Origin: Burkholderiales bacterium
GTDB taxonomy: Bacteria > Pseudomonadota > Gammaproteobacteria > Burkholderiales > Ga0077523
Assembly (NCBI GenBank): GCA_022843925.1
Contig: JALHMS010000010.1
Span: forward strand, 134,257 to 167,962
DNA length: 33,706 nucleotides
Direction: 5' to 3'
The translations under genes and the position numbers were made by a program. Positions 10,166-18,651 of the stretch are shown here, piece after piece (positions within the stretch are counted from its first letter, which is position 1; the number at the start of each line of letters is the position of its first letter). The notes beneath the pieces are model-generated. The model ran no database searches, was not told the DNA's origin, and was given only the letters and a program-made list of their open reading frames with translations.

Positions 10166-10185
10166 GGGGTCGGACCTACGCAACC
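10166..10185. repeat. REP-like repeat unit (GGGGTCGGACC...CGCAACC)
   Basis: A copy of a sequence that recurs through the window: GGGTCSGACCC joined to CACGCAACC or close variants. Other copies are at 11222, 11440, 11564, 18593, 18652, 18956, 27459 and 28272. Here it lies just outside the 3' end of the Y1-transposase derivative, as REP sequences do next to REP-associated transposase genes. Confidence 0.7.
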
Positions 10186-10197
10186 TCCTGATCTACC

Positions 10198-10521
10198 TCA
10201 CGCTTCATTCCGCAGATGGCTGGTTTGCACGCTTGGACGGCCATTTTCGCCAGCCATTTCGTGGCGGCAAGCCGCCTCGGGCTCACGCACGACACCGGTC
10301 GTAACACCCGCACGCACCGTGGTCAGATCGATATGGGCCGCGCACCGCGCGAGGTGACCGTCGGCCTGGACAGCGGCGGCGCGATACTGGTCTTCCCAGT
10401 ACGGCCCTTCCTCCCTTTGCGCTGATTGCACGCCGGGGCCGTCCTCCCCGGCGGCAAGTTGCAGACTCTGCGCCGCCGGTGGCGGGGCGGGCCCGGAGTT
10501 GAGGCTACAGGGTGCCGTCAC
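10198..10521 (-). pseudogene. Internally deleted REP-associated (Y1/IS200-like) transposase remnant
   Basis: The minus-strand translation has AQSLQLAAGEDGPGVQSAQ ... GPYWEDQYRAAAVQADGHLARCAAHIDLTTVRAGV, then directly TTGVVREPEAACRHEMAGENGRPS and a C-terminus ending in NEA. Compared with the copy at 27.5-28.1 kb, about 95 codons between RAGV and TTGV are missing without loss of frame. The N-terminal catalytic half (HUH motif and tyrosine) is absent. It is not expected to be active. Confidence 0.75.
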
Positions 10522-10534
10522 TCAGTTCGCGGGG

Positions 10535-10855
10535 TCACGCGCCAACCTTTGCAAAGGAGCGAGGCGGCATTTCTTGGAGGGTCGCCACGATTGCCGGAAC
10601 CAACTGCGCCATGGCGTCGAGACGATTGATATGCGCGCGCACCACCAAGACCGACATCGGCAGTGCCTCCTGGTTCTGTTGGTACTCCATGCCCTTGTCG
10701 GCCGTGAGGAGGACGTCGAAACGAGAGGCGGCCAAGCGCAGCAGCTTTCCGTTCTTCGTGCTTGCCCATCCCTCTGCTTGAACGCTACTGAACGAGTGGC
10801 CGACCAGTAGACGACCAAGGCGTTGAGGAACCGACTCGTCAAGCAGGATGCGCAT
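10535..10855 (-). CDS. DUF5615 PIN-like toxin of a DUF433/DUF5615 pair
   Basis: The 106-residue protein begins MRILLDESVPQRLGRLLVGH, typical of the PIN-like DUF5615 family with an early aspartate. It continues with RFDVLLTADKGMEYQQNQ and VLVVRAHINRLDAMAQLVP. The start overlaps the end of the DUF433 gene by 17 bp. DUF433-DUF5615 pairs are considered type II toxin-antitoxin modules. The DUF5615 protein is the presumed nuclease. The frame is open far upstream, but family similarity begins at this ATG. Confidence 0.85.
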   Translation of the reverse strand: MRILLDESVPQRLGRLLVGHSFSSVQAEGWASTKNGKLLRLAASRFDVLLTADKGMEYQQNQEALPMSVLVVRAHINRLDAMAQLVPAIVATLQEMPPRSFAKVGA

Positions 10856-11060
10856 CGACCTCGAGCGCCTTCTTGGCATCCTCGAGAACTGCGACGGCAA
10901 CCTCGCGACCGACCGACGGGAAGTCTTCGAGGAAGACCTCCAGAGAGTCTCCGGCCGCGAGGTGCTCGAAGAGGATACGAACGGGCACCCGGGTTCCGAC
11001 GAACACCGGTGTTCCGCCAAGAATTTCGGGGTCTGAAACAACACGAGGCGATTTCATCAT
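10839..11060 (-). CDS. DUF433 antitoxin-like protein
   Basis: The 73-residue protein has the DUF433 signature DPEILGGTPVFVGTRVPV, followed by LFEHLAAGDSLEVFLEDFPSV and REVAVAVLEDAKKAL. It is the presumed DNA-binding antitoxin for the overlapping downstream DUF5615 gene. The start is the first of two adjacent ATGs, with CCGGAGCGC in front. The module lies between two decayed REP/Y1-transposase elements. Confidence 0.88.
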   Translation of the reverse strand: MMKSPRVVSDPEILGGTPVFVGTRVPVRILFEHLAAGDSLEVFLEDFPSVGREVAVAVLEDAKKALEVDAHPA

Positions 11061-11221
11061 GCGCTCCGGCAGGACTGACGCGGCCCAGTCTACTCTCCGG
11101 CGTCGCCTGCGAGGGCTTGCTGACGGCTGCCAGGCCTGAGATCAGATCTTGATGCTGACCGCTCGTTCCACCGCCCCGCCACCACTTCAGCCACGCCCAC
11201 CAAACCGGGAAGGCGGTCTTC

Positions 11222-11457
11222 GGGGTCGGACCGACGCAGCAGCCTGGGGTCCCTCAGGCGTGATTCCAGCGACGGCTGTTTTCGGCGCTTGGACGGCCAT
11301 TTTTCGCCAGCCATTTCGTGGCGGCAAGCCGCCTCGGGCTCACGCCCGATACCGTTCGTTCCTGAAACGTCGAGGTCTCGATGGCGAGCCGAGATTCCGA
11401 GGTCCGATTTCACCTTCGCAACGAAGTGCGGCGATGGCTGCGTGGGTCCGACCCCGG
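11222..11457. repeat. Decayed REP-bounded element with Y1-transposase tail
   Basis: The left end GGGGTCGGACC (11222-11232) and the right end GCGTGGGTCCGACCCCGG (11440-11457) are inverted copies of the REP-like unit. Inside, the minus strand encodes KSDLGISARHRDLDVSGTNG (about 11413 downward), followed by REPEAACRHEMAGEKWPS. This is the C-terminal part of the same transposase as at 10.2, 27.5 and 30.0 kb. The rest of the gene is gone. The stretch 11061-11221 before it shows no gene. Its part at 11142-11175 resembles the 3' end of the PEP-CTERM gene at 24.05 kb. Confidence 0.65.
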
Positions 11458-11563
11458 AATCCGGCGTCTCTCCGGTGCGGCGTGATCATCGAGCACTCTT
11501 GCGGTCGACAGCAGTCTCGGCGGCGGTTCCGTGTCGCCCGACGAAGGTGGTCCCATGCCTGGT

Positions 11564-11580
11564 GTTGCGTGGGTCAGACC
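11564..11580. repeat. Solitary REP-like unit
   Basis: GTTGCGTGGGTCAGACC, an isolated copy of the repeat end, lies 20 bp beyond the stop of the DUF1428 gene. The stretch 11458-11599 has no gene. Confidence 0.55.
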
Positions 11581-11599
11581 TCGATCGCGATCATCGCCA

Positions 11600-12028
11600 T
11601 CAGGACGCTGCGCCGCGCCATTCGCCGTAGCCGCCCACGCCGGGACGGGCCTGCGCCCCCGCCTGCACTTTCACCACCGGCGCAAACCCGCCGTAGATCA
11701 TGCGCTTGCCGTCGAACGGCATGGGGTTCTTCTCCATGTTGTAGCGGTCATCCTGCTTCGACAGCTGCTCCATCCGGCCCATCGCGGCGTCGCGCGTGGA
11801 CTTGTCGGGCCACTCGACCCAGGAGAAGACGACGGTCTCGTCGGCCGTCGCCTGCACCGCCCTGCGAAAGTCGGTCAGCTTTCCGTCCGGTACGTCATCG
11901 CCCCAGCACTCGAGGATGCGGAGCGCGCCGAGGTCGATGAACAGCTTGTCGAAGACGTTCGCGTGTTCGATGAACTGCTGCTTGTTCGCGGTCGGCACCG
12001 CGATGACGAAGCCGTCGATGTAGCTCAT
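11600..12028 (-). CDS. DUF1428-family protein
   Basis: The 142-residue protein starts MSYIDGFVIAVPTANKQQF. It has the DUF1428 hallmarks LGALRILECWGDDVPDGKLTDF, VVFSWVEWPDKSTRDA and MPFDGKRMIYGGF. These are small dimeric alpha/beta-barrel proteins of unknown function. An AGGAGATCG site precedes the ATG, and the ATG overlaps the YCII gene stop (ATGA). It is the last gene of a three-gene coupled operon next to the ECF42 sigma gene. Confidence 0.92.
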   Translation of the reverse strand: MSYIDGFVIAVPTANKQQFIEHANVFDKLFIDLGALRILECWGDDVPDGKLTDFRRAVQATADETVVFSWVEWPDKSTRDAAMGRMEQLSKQDDRYNMEKNPMPFDGKRMIYGGFAPVVKVQAGAQARPGVGGYGEWRGAAS

Positions 12029-12408
12029 GATCGATCTCCTGTGGGGTGGTTGGAATACGGCGCAGTCGCATTCGGCTCGACCTGCAATGCACGAACGGGC
12101 CTGACCTCGATGCTGCCGTAGCGTGCCGGAGGAATGCCGGCGGCCAGCCGGATCGCCTCGTTCAGGTCGTTGGCCTCCACCAGGTAGAAGCCGGCGAGCA
12201 TCTCCCGCGTCTCCGCGAAGGGGCCGTCGAACAGCGTCACCTCGCCGTTCCTCACCCGCACCGTGGTGGCGGTATGGGTCGGATGCAGCGGCTCGCCGGC
12301 GACCATCCGGCCGGCCGCAACGAGTTCGTGAACGTACTCGGCACACACGCCGTCGCTGCACGCGTTCCAGTGCTCCGCGTCCAGGTACACCAGGCACAGG
12401 TACTTCAT
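12025..12408 (-). CDS. YCII-related (DGPF-domain) protein
   Basis: The 127-residue protein starts MKYLCLVYLDAEHW. It contains LFDGPFAETREMLAGFYLVEANDLNEAIRLAAGIP, with the DGPF motif that names the family. DGPF/YCII proteins are the characteristic genomic partners of ECF42 sigma factors. The biochemical role is unknown. The fold resembles small ferredoxin-like enzymes. It overlaps the VOC gene by ATGA at its start and the DUF1428 gene by ATGA at its end, so all three are probably translationally coupled. Confidence 0.93.
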   Translation of the reverse strand: MKYLCLVYLDAEHWNACSDGVCAEYVHELVAAGRMVAGEPLHPTHTATTVRVRNGEVTLFDGPFAETREMLAGFYLVEANDLNEAIRLAAGIPPARYGSIEVRPVRALQVEPNATAPYSNHPTGDRS

Positions 12409-12893
12409 CGCGTTGCGCTCCCGGGGTCGGAATTCGGGAGGTCGATCGCCTCGCCGTTGACGGCCCAGCTCACGCCGAACCGGTCGGTCAGCATCCCGAA
12501 GATCTTCGTCCAGAACGCCGGCGCGAGCGGCATCGTGATCTGGCCGCCCTCGGACAGCGCCCGGAACACGCCTCGCGCCTCCTCGACGCTGTCGTACTGC
12601 AACGCCAGCATGACGCCCTTGACGCCCTCGAACCGCAGCCCGGGCGGCGTGTCGCCGGCGAACAGCATCGCGCCGCCAGGCAGCATCAGGCACGCGTGCA
12701 TGATGCCGTCGCCGCTCGGTGGCGGGCCGTCCCCGCAACCCCGGTCACTGCCTGCAGGGTCCGGGGGCATGGGCGGCATGTCGTCGTAAGTCATCATCGC
12801 CTCGATCTTCGCGCCCAGCGCCTTCGCGTAGAAGTCGAAGGCCTCCCGGGTGGTCCCGTCGAAGGTCAGGTAGGGGGTCAGTGTGGTGGGCAT
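12405..12893 (-). CDS. VOC/PhnB-like glyoxalase-fold protein
   Basis: The 162-residue protein starts MPTTLTPYLTFDGTTREAFDFYAKALGAKI. It has MTYDDMPP, HACLMLPGGAMLFAGDTPPG and GQITMPLAPAFWTKIFGMLTDRFGVSWAVN, all typical of the PhnB / 3-demethylubiquinone-methyltransferase-like VOC family. The ATG at 12893 follows an AGGGAGATTGCG ribosome site. The frame stays open further upstream, but that part is not family-like. It is the first gene of the VOC-YCII-DUF1428 operon and is preceded by a candidate ECF42 promoter. Confidence 0.92.
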   Translation of the reverse strand: MPTTLTPYLTFDGTTREAFDFYAKALGAKIEAMMTYDDMPPMPPDPAGSDRGCGDGPPPSGDGIMHACLMLPGGAMLFAGDTPPGLRFEGVKGVMLALQYDSVEEARGVFRALSEGGQITMPLAPAFWTKIFGMLTDRFGVSWAVNGEAIDLPNSDPGSATR

Positions 12894-12941
12894 CGCAATC
12901 TCCCTGTCGAAGAATGTCGCATGCAAGAGTGCCTGCATGAC

Positions 12942-12971
12942 GTAGTCGAACAGCCGCCACGGCTTTCGACA
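12942..12971 (-). promoter_or_regulatory. Candidate ECF42-dependent promoter of the VOC-YCII-DUF1428 operon
   Basis: On the minus strand, TGTCGA (12971-12966) is followed after 17 bp by CGAC (12948-12945), about 50 bp before the VOC start. Published work on ECF42 sigma factors describes a TGTCGA -35 and a CGA/TC-type -10 in front of their DGPF-protein targets, and this arrangement fits. The neighbouring sigma gene would supply the matching factor. The spacing and match were read by eye. Confidence 0.5.
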
Positions 12972-13041
12972 GGTCAACACAAAAAAGACGGGGATCCAAC
13001 CGGAGGGAAGCATCCCTGACCGCACGTGGCCTGCGCCGCCC

Positions 13042-14307
13042 CTACCCGCCGTCGGTGCGGTCCCAGGACGACGGATTCGCCAGGCTGACCTCTTTCAGCC
13101 GGCGAAGCAGGAACCGACGCTCCGTGTCCTGCCGTACCAGGGCCAATGCGGCGCGATAGTGCGCCTGGGCGTCTACCAGCCGACCTGCACGACGGCACAG
13201 ATCGGCGGCCGCGGCGGGCGCGGCGTGATAGTTGGGGAGCAACGGCAGCAGCGGCTCGATCAGCGCCAGGCCCGCCTCGGAGCCATCCCGCATGGCAATC
13301 GCCACCGCCCGGTTCAGCGCAATCACTGGGCTGGGCTCCACCCGCAGCAGCGCGTCGTAGAGACCGACGATCTGCGGCCAGTCGGTGTCGGCCGCGCTCG
13401 GCGCTTCACAGTGAAGGGCCGCGATCGCCGCCTGCAGCGCGTAAGCCCTGAATCCCGGTCTCGAAAGCGCCGCCTCGGCCAGCGCGCATCCCTCGCTGAT
13501 CGCATCGTGGCGCCACAGCGAACGGTCCTGCTCCTCCAGCGGGACGAGATCCCCGTCCCGCGTGAGACGCGCATCCCGACGCGCATCGTGCAGCAGCAGG
13601 AGCGCCAGCAGTCCGAGCACCTCCGGGTCGGGAAGCAACGCCCGCAGCAGCCGCGCCAGCCGTATCGCCTCGTCGGCCAGAACCGGGGACAACGCCGCGT
13701 GCCCCTCGTTGAAAATCAGATAGACGACCCGCAGCACGCTGGCGAGCCGCGCCGGCAGCTCTGCTGGCCCCGGCACCTCGTACGGGATCCGGGCGGCCGT
13801 GATCTTGGCCTTGGTGCGGACGATGCGCTGCGCCATCGCGGGTGTGGCAACCAGGAAGGCGGACGCGATCGCCTCGGTGGTCAGGCCGCACACCTCCCGC
13901 AGGGTCAACGCGATGCGGGCGGGCTCGGCGAGGCTCGGGTGGCAGCAGGTGAAGACGAGCCTCAGGCGGTCGTCCTCGATCGCGCGCGCGTCATCGGCAC
14001 GCTCTTCCCAGATGGGCGCGTCGTCCGCCACCGATTCGGCCTCATCGACTGCGTCGGCCCAGCCCACGAGGCGCCGATCGCGCCGGATCCGGTCGATCCC
14101 CTTGAATCGACCGGTCGAGACGAGCCAGGCCACGGGATTCTCCGGCATCCCCTGGGCCGGCCATTGCTCGGCCGCCGCCACGAACGCATCGTGCAGCGCT
14201 TCCTCCGCCGCATCGAAGCTGCCCAACAGCCGCACCAGCGTCGAGAACACGCGCCGGCTCTCCTGGCGATAGAGGGCGGCAATGGTGTCTTGCAAGAGGT
14301 GGGGCAT
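13042..14307 (-). CDS. ECF42-type RNA polymerase sigma factor with C-terminal TPR-like extension
   Basis: The 421-residue protein has sigma region 2 near residues 10-75 (YRQESRRVFSTLVRLLGSFDAAEEALHDAFVAA) and region 4 at about 130-190 (ALTLREVCGLTTEAIASAFLVATPAMAQRI). A long C-terminal extension contains PSPVIALNRAVAIAM and helical repeats, as in the ECF42 group (usually about 400 residues). No anti-sigma gene is adjacent. In ECF42 the C-terminal extension is thought to serve regulation. The ATG at 14307 is chosen by family similarity, with no strong ribosome site in front. The first 129 codons and the 11 bases before the ATG are repeated exactly at 18969-19364. The region 14308-14596 upstream holds no gene. 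Confidence 0.93.
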   Translation of the reverse strand: MPHLLQDTIAALYRQESRRVFSTLVRLLGSFDAAEEALHDAFVAAAEQWPAQGMPENPVAWLVSTGRFKGIDRIRRDRRLVGWADAVDEAESVADDAPIWEERADDARAIEDDRLRLVFTCCHPSLAEPARIALTLREVCGLTTEAIASAFLVATPAMAQRIVRTKAKITAARIPYEVPGPAELPARLASVLRVVYLIFNEGHAALSPVLADEAIRLARLLRALLPDPEVLGLLALLLLHDARRDARLTRDGDLVPLEEQDRSLWRHDAISEGCALAEAALSRPGFRAYALQAAIAALHCEAPSAADTDWPQIVGLYDALLRVEPSPVIALNRAVAIAMRDGSEAGLALIEPLLPLLPNYHAAPAAAADLCRRAGRLVDAQAHYRAALALVRQDTERRFLLRRLKEVSLANPSSWDRTDGG

Positions 14308-14318
14308 GGGGCCGAGTC
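13923..14318. repeat. 396-bp exact direct repeat, source copy (sigma-gene 5' part)
   Basis: This segment is identical, base for base by my line-by-line comparison, to 18969-19364 in the same orientation (offset 5046 bp). It covers codons 1-129 of the ECF42 sigma gene plus 11 bp before the ATG. Confidence 0.95.
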
Positions 14319-14596
14319 TAGCGCCGTGGCGCCTGGCGTCGAAAGCAGCCGCATCATCGAAATCGGAGGCTGTTCGTGCCTCTCGCCGCCGGCCTGACCG
14401 GGGCATGCGACCCTGTCGGTGAGTGGTTCCGTAAAAGAGCGGGGATGGGATCACGTCTTGCCAGCAAGCATCTCGTCAGTCATACCCGCCCCTCCCCGCT
14501 TGTGCAAGACCTGCCCCCTTCATTCATGACCGCCATTTGTCGAGGCAGCGCCGGTCAGCCGAGCACGACCAGCAGACCGGCTGTGGAACCCCTTCC

Positions 14597-15112
14597 CTAC
14601 TTTTGGTAGTGAACAGTCCACTGCTCCTCGAAGTCACCTGCCTCGTTGAAGCCGCCCCACCATTGCCCGACACCATCCACGCCGGCGAACTTTCCGGTGC
14701 CGGCTGCGGGAATCATCTTCCACGCCCCGCTGCATTTCGTGGCGGGTTTGCCGTTTCCGCCCATCAGCGTGGCGCAGTAGCCATTGAACTCGATCGCGTA
14801 GCTGTCGGTGCCGCGTGAAGCCTTGCAGTAGCCTTGTCCGGTCCCCGCGCCTCGCGTGAGGTCCCACACGGCGGGGGAACAGGACTTGCTCAAGTTCTGG
14901 AACAGTCCGTCCCCTTTGGTCTCCTTCACGACCTTCGACCGGTTCGAACCGACGGACAGCATCCTGCCGGTCGCCTTGTCCTCCGCGAAGATCTCGACCT
15001 TCTCGCCGGTGATCACCTCGGTGCCCTCCGCGTATCCAATGTCGGCGGCCACTGCGTGGAACCCCATGGCGGACAGGACCGCCATAGCAACCCAGTAACG
15101 TTTGAAGCGCAT
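14597..15112 (-). CDS. Exported protein of unknown function
   Basis: The 171-residue protein has a clear signal peptide MRFKRYWVAMAVLSAMGFHAVA, likely cut after AVA/AA near residue 22. The mature part has four cysteines (in KSCSPAVW, GYCKASRG, NGYCATLMGG and TKCSGAWKM) that could form two disulfides. It ends in repeated glycine/tryptophan motifs (GTGKFAGVDGVGQWWGGFNEAGDFEEQWTVHY). The ATG at 15112 is chosen because GGGAGAA sits at the right distance. Two ATGs upstream lack such a site. It lies 168 bp downstream of the large AAA/BTAD regulator on the same strand. I do not recognise a named family. Confidence 0.8.
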   Translation of the reverse strand: MRFKRYWVAMAVLSAMGFHAVAADIGYAEGTEVITGEKVEIFAEDKATGRMLSVGSNRSKVVKETKGDGLFQNLSKSCSPAVWDLTRGAGTGQGYCKASRGTDSYAIEFNGYCATLMGGNGKPATKCSGAWKMIPAAGTGKFAGVDGVGQWWGGFNEAGDFEEQWTVHYQK

Positions 15113-15280
15113 GCGCTTTTCTCCCATTTCCATGTGTGTGATCGCCCGGCCGTCACCCGATGCGTGACGCAGGCGGCGAACGGCGCCGGCCGGAGGGTCT
15201 CCGGCACAGGCACCGCTCCGAAGGAGTGTCGGGGGACAGGCGTTACGTTTCTGGTACGAATGCCGGTACCGGCTGGCGTA

Positions 15281-18200
15281 TCAGCCGGGCGGGGCGCCGA
15301 GGTCGCCACGGATCGACTCCGCGAGCGCCGTGGTCTCGGTCGAGGGTGGGATGCCCAGTCGCAGCGCCAGCGCCCGGCGAAACTGGACGTACACCTCGAG
15401 CGCGTCTGCCTCTCGGCCGAGTCGTGCAAGGCATCGCATGCGGCCGCGCTGGAACGCCTCACCCATGTCTTCCCGGGTCAATGCCGCCTCGTAGCAGGAC
15501 AGTGCCCGGTTCCACTGGCCCGAACGCTCGTGGCGCTCCGATACGCCGCAGATGGCCTGCTCGAATCGCCTCTGGCAGCGGAGTCTCGCGGTGGCAGCCC
15601 AGGAGGCGTCGAGATCGTGTGGCAGGAATGGCCCGCGGTACAGGTCACAAAGACGATCGACGGCGTCCGCGTTGGAAACCGGATCGGCGTGGAGGTCGCG
15701 GCGCTCGAACGCAAACAGATCGACCCAGACGAGCGTCGGATCGAGTAGTACCCGGCCGTCGGACACGACGAGAGTCCGGGACTCACCCAGAAGCGCTCGC
15801 AGCCGATGAAGTGCAGTCCGCAGCGCCCCTTGTGCACGATCGCCGTCGTCGTCCGGCCAGAGGGCTTCCGCGAGCGCTGTCAGCGGCGCGCCCTTGGGTC
15901 CGTGGCTGATGATGCATTTCAGCAGTGCGAGCGCCTTCCGCGGCGCCTTGCCGGTGAAGACGATGGGCTCGCCCTCCACCTCGACGGTGAAGTCGCCGAA
16001 AGTCCGCACGCGGATGTGCCAGGGCCAGTGCTCTTCGTCAGGTGAGGGGGGCGTGAATCCCCACCCTGTGCACTTGCGGAGATAGGCCGCCGCGATCCGG
16101 GTCTCGATACCGCGACGAATCGCCTGCGTCATCAGCAGCGTGAACCACTCGGGCACCAGCCACACGGCGTACATGCATCCGTGCTCCACCACGAGCGCCA
16201 TGAGGCCCTGGAGCGAACGCTCCGCGACGGCATCATCGCCGCGGTCGAGCGCGAAGATCGTCTCCATGGCGAGCCGCGCCGTGTCGAGCACGGGCATGCC
16301 CGCCTCGACCGACAATGCGTTGTAGCGTTGGAAGACTTCGAGCGCTTCGGCGGTTCTGCCGGTCGCTCGCAGCGCCCAGATGATCGGGATCCGCGAGAAG
16401 ATGCCGTGGTACAGGGAACCGGTCTTCTCCCATAGTTCAGCGAGCGGTACCGCATGCTCCAGCGCAAGCGCCGCGTCTCGCGCGCCCACGGCATGCCAAG
16501 CGTAGCCCATGTGCATTCCGCCCACGTCGAAGGGGCGCCCGGACGCCGCGTGCCGGTTGAGCAGGTGCACTGCGTCGAGTGACGCCTTCGCCTCGCCGAA
16601 GTGGCATGCCAGCATGTAGCCCATCATGTCCGAGAAGCACTGCACGTAGCCCAGCCCGTCCTCCTTGGCAATCCGGTCCAGCACGGCGAGGCAGTGGCGG
16701 ATACGAGTGCGATCCCGGAGATGATCGATGTGATAGCAGAACGCGAGCGCGAACTGCGTGACGGCAGCCACGTGCGGCCGGAGGTCGGGGCGCGACCGCA
16801 AATGCTCGACCAGCGGCTCGATCTGCCGGGCGAGCAATACTCGCCCGGTGAGACTCGCATGCAGCAGCAGCGCTCCCACTGCACCCATACCCACGTTCGC
16901 ATCGCGTACCGCCGGTACCAGAGCCATGAGCCGCGCGACGCATTCCCCGCGAAACGGATGCGCGGAGTACCGGAACGTCATGCCATTGAGCGCGGCCGCG
17001 TGGAGCCAGGTTTCGGTGTCGTCATCCTCAGGGGGCCGGCCGGCGACTTCCAGCGGCGCGATCACCCGGTCGAGCCACTCGTCAATGCCGAGGAAGTTGG
17101 TGTATTCGAGCAGGTACGTGTCGATCATCGCCGCTGCCGCGAACAGGGACGCGCGCGCGTTCCCGAATCGGTTCGCCGTCTCGTAGGCGTCCCTCAGCAC
17201 TGGCCGTGCATCCACCGGGGCCGCCGCGGACGTCGCGAAGCCTTTCCAGAGGATCAGGTCCGGACTGTTCGCGATCCGCGGCGCTGGAACAGCATCCACC
17301 CAGGCCAGAACAGTCTTCCAGCGACCCGCCGACAGCAGGCTGGGCGCCTGTGCCGCCACCAGCGCCTCGGCACGCTCCCAGTCCTCGCCCTCGGAATAGA
17401 GATCGAAGGCGGCCTCGAAGTCGGTGAGCGACTCCAGAACCCGTGCACTGCGCCGCCGGCTCTCCAGAACCGCCTCCAGCGGGAGCATCGATCGCGCACG
17501 CTCTCGAAGAAACTCCTGGAACAGCGCGTGGAACTGGTAGACGTAGCCACGTCCAGCTGCCTGGAATCCATGCAACGACTCATCGTGCGCCGAGCGACGA
17601 TGGGTGAAGAGGTGGTTTCGATACAAGCCATCGAGAAGGCGGGCTGCATTCGCCCCGGGCGCCATCACCTCCAGCGACATGAAGGGAATCCGGGGCAGCC
17701 AGCAGAGTTCCAGCAGCGTCCGCTGATCACCTTCCGAGGCGCGTTCGTAGACTTGGCTCGCGAAGTAATCGAACACCCCCTGGAGATTGTCCGGGCGAAA
17801 GACATCTGCGACCCGTTCTCCTCGCCCGACCTGCTCAAGAAGCAACGTGAGTCCGGCCGCCCAGCCGCCGCTGCGCTCGTGGAGTGCGACGGCGTCGTCC
17901 GTCGACACTGCCGGAAAGCGGCCCTGCACGACCTGGATCGATTCCTCCGCCGCATAGCGAACCGAATCGGCACTGATCGGGCGGAGACGCTCGTTGGCGA
18001 TATGCCGGGCGTAGCAGGCCGGGGCCAGCTCACGACCGACGGCGATGATGCTCTGTCCCGCACGAAGCGCGTCGACGGCTTCGACGATCGCGTGGTGCAC
18101 GAGACAGCCCGCCGAGATCTCCTGCGCGTTGTCGAGGACCAGGGCGTCTGTGTCCCCGAGGATCTCGAAGAGCTGGCGGAAGAATCTGCGCGAGAAACCA

Positions 18201-18523
18201 GCAAGATCCCAGAGGAACTCCGGTGTGAACAGAGGCAAACGTGCAGCTTCGGACGGCCGCGTACCATGTTGAGCCGCGACCCTCAGGTAATGAAAGAACG
18301 TTGCTGGATCCTCGTCACCAGAATCGACCTGATACCAGATCCCGCCACGCCCACGGTGTTCCAGATAACCCGCAACACCGGTGGTCTTGCCAGCCCCTGG
18401 TGGCGCCGTCAGCCAGACCGCCCCACTGCTGCACGCCCGGTCGAGGTTCTGGAACAGGTGATGCCTCGGTATCGCACGATGCAATCGGGGACGGGTGACC
18501 TTGGCGGGACGCAGCTTGTCCAT
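15281..18523 (-). CDS. Large AAA-ATPase regulator with BTAD/OmpR-type C-terminal DNA-binding region
   Basis: The 1080-residue protein has an N-terminal STAND/MalT-like ATPase: Walker A APPGAGKTT (40-48) and Walker B ALVLDN (127-132). The start MDKLRPAKVTRPRLHR is typical of LAL-type proteins. The middle (about 330-830) is helical and repeat-like. Instead of a LuxR helix-turn-helix it ends with an OmpR-like winged helix (about 838-920: VRTFGDFTVEVEGEPIVFTGKAPRKALALLKCI, LAEALWPDDDGDRAQGALRTALHRLRALLG) and a bacterial transcriptional activation domain (VWVDLFAFER to the end). It is probably a signal-dependent activator. The target is unknown. The adjacent exported-protein gene is a candidate. 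Upstream 18524-18651 holds no gene. Confidence 0.9.
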   Translation of the reverse strand: MDKLRPAKVTRPRLHRAIPRHHLFQNLDRACSSGAVWLTAPPGAGKTTGVAGYLEHRGRGGIWYQVDSGDEDPATFFHYLRVAAQHGTRPSEAARLPLFTPEFLWDLAGFSRRFFRQLFEILGDTDALVLDNAQEISAGCLVHHAIVEAVDALRAGQSIIAVGRELAPACYARHIANERLRPISADSVRYAAEESIQVVQGRFPAVSTDDAVALHERSGGWAAGLTLLLEQVGRGERVADVFRPDNLQGVFDYFASQVYERASEGDQRTLLELCWLPRIPFMSLEVMAPGANAARLLDGLYRNHLFTHRRSAHDESLHGFQAAGRGYVYQFHALFQEFLRERARSMLPLEAVLESRRRSARVLESLTDFEAAFDLYSEGEDWERAEALVAAQAPSLLSAGRWKTVLAWVDAVPAPRIANSPDLILWKGFATSAAAPVDARPVLRDAYETANRFGNARASLFAAAAMIDTYLLEYTNFLGIDEWLDRVIAPLEVAGRPPEDDDTETWLHAAALNGMTFRYSAHPFRGECVARLMALVPAVRDANVGMGAVGALLLHASLTGRVLLARQIEPLVEHLRSRPDLRPHVAAVTQFALAFCYHIDHLRDRTRIRHCLAVLDRIAKEDGLGYVQCFSDMMGYMLACHFGEAKASLDAVHLLNRHAASGRPFDVGGMHMGYAWHAVGARDAALALEHAVPLAELWEKTGSLYHGIFSRIPIIWALRATGRTAEALEVFQRYNALSVEAGMPVLDTARLAMETIFALDRGDDAVAERSLQGLMALVVEHGCMYAVWLVPEWFTLLMTQAIRRGIETRIAAAYLRKCTGWGFTPPSPDEEHWPWHIRVRTFGDFTVEVEGEPIVFTGKAPRKALALLKCIISHGPKGAPLTALAEALWPDDDGDRAQGALRTALHRLRALLGESRTLVVSDGRVLLDPTLVWVDLFAFERRDLHADPVSNADAVDRLCDLYRGPFLPHDLDASWAATARLRCQRRFEQAICGVSERHERSGQWNRALSCYEAALTREDMGEAFQRGRMRCLARLGREADALEVYVQFRRALALRLGIPPSTETTALAESIRGDLGAPPG

Positions 18524-18651
18524 TCGACGGTACGGTGGGCGATGTGGAAGGAGGGTGGAACACGCCGGATCTTAACGGGGCAATTGATCAATGGGGTCGG
18601 CACGCAACGGCTACAGGCGCTTTGAGGGTTCGGGCGCTTTGAGCGCTTCAA

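Noticed and set aside
16601-18625. 674-codon plus-strand frame opposite the large regulator
   Set aside because: It mirrors the minus-strand regulator, whose domains are recognisable. The plus-strand translation has no protein-like motifs.
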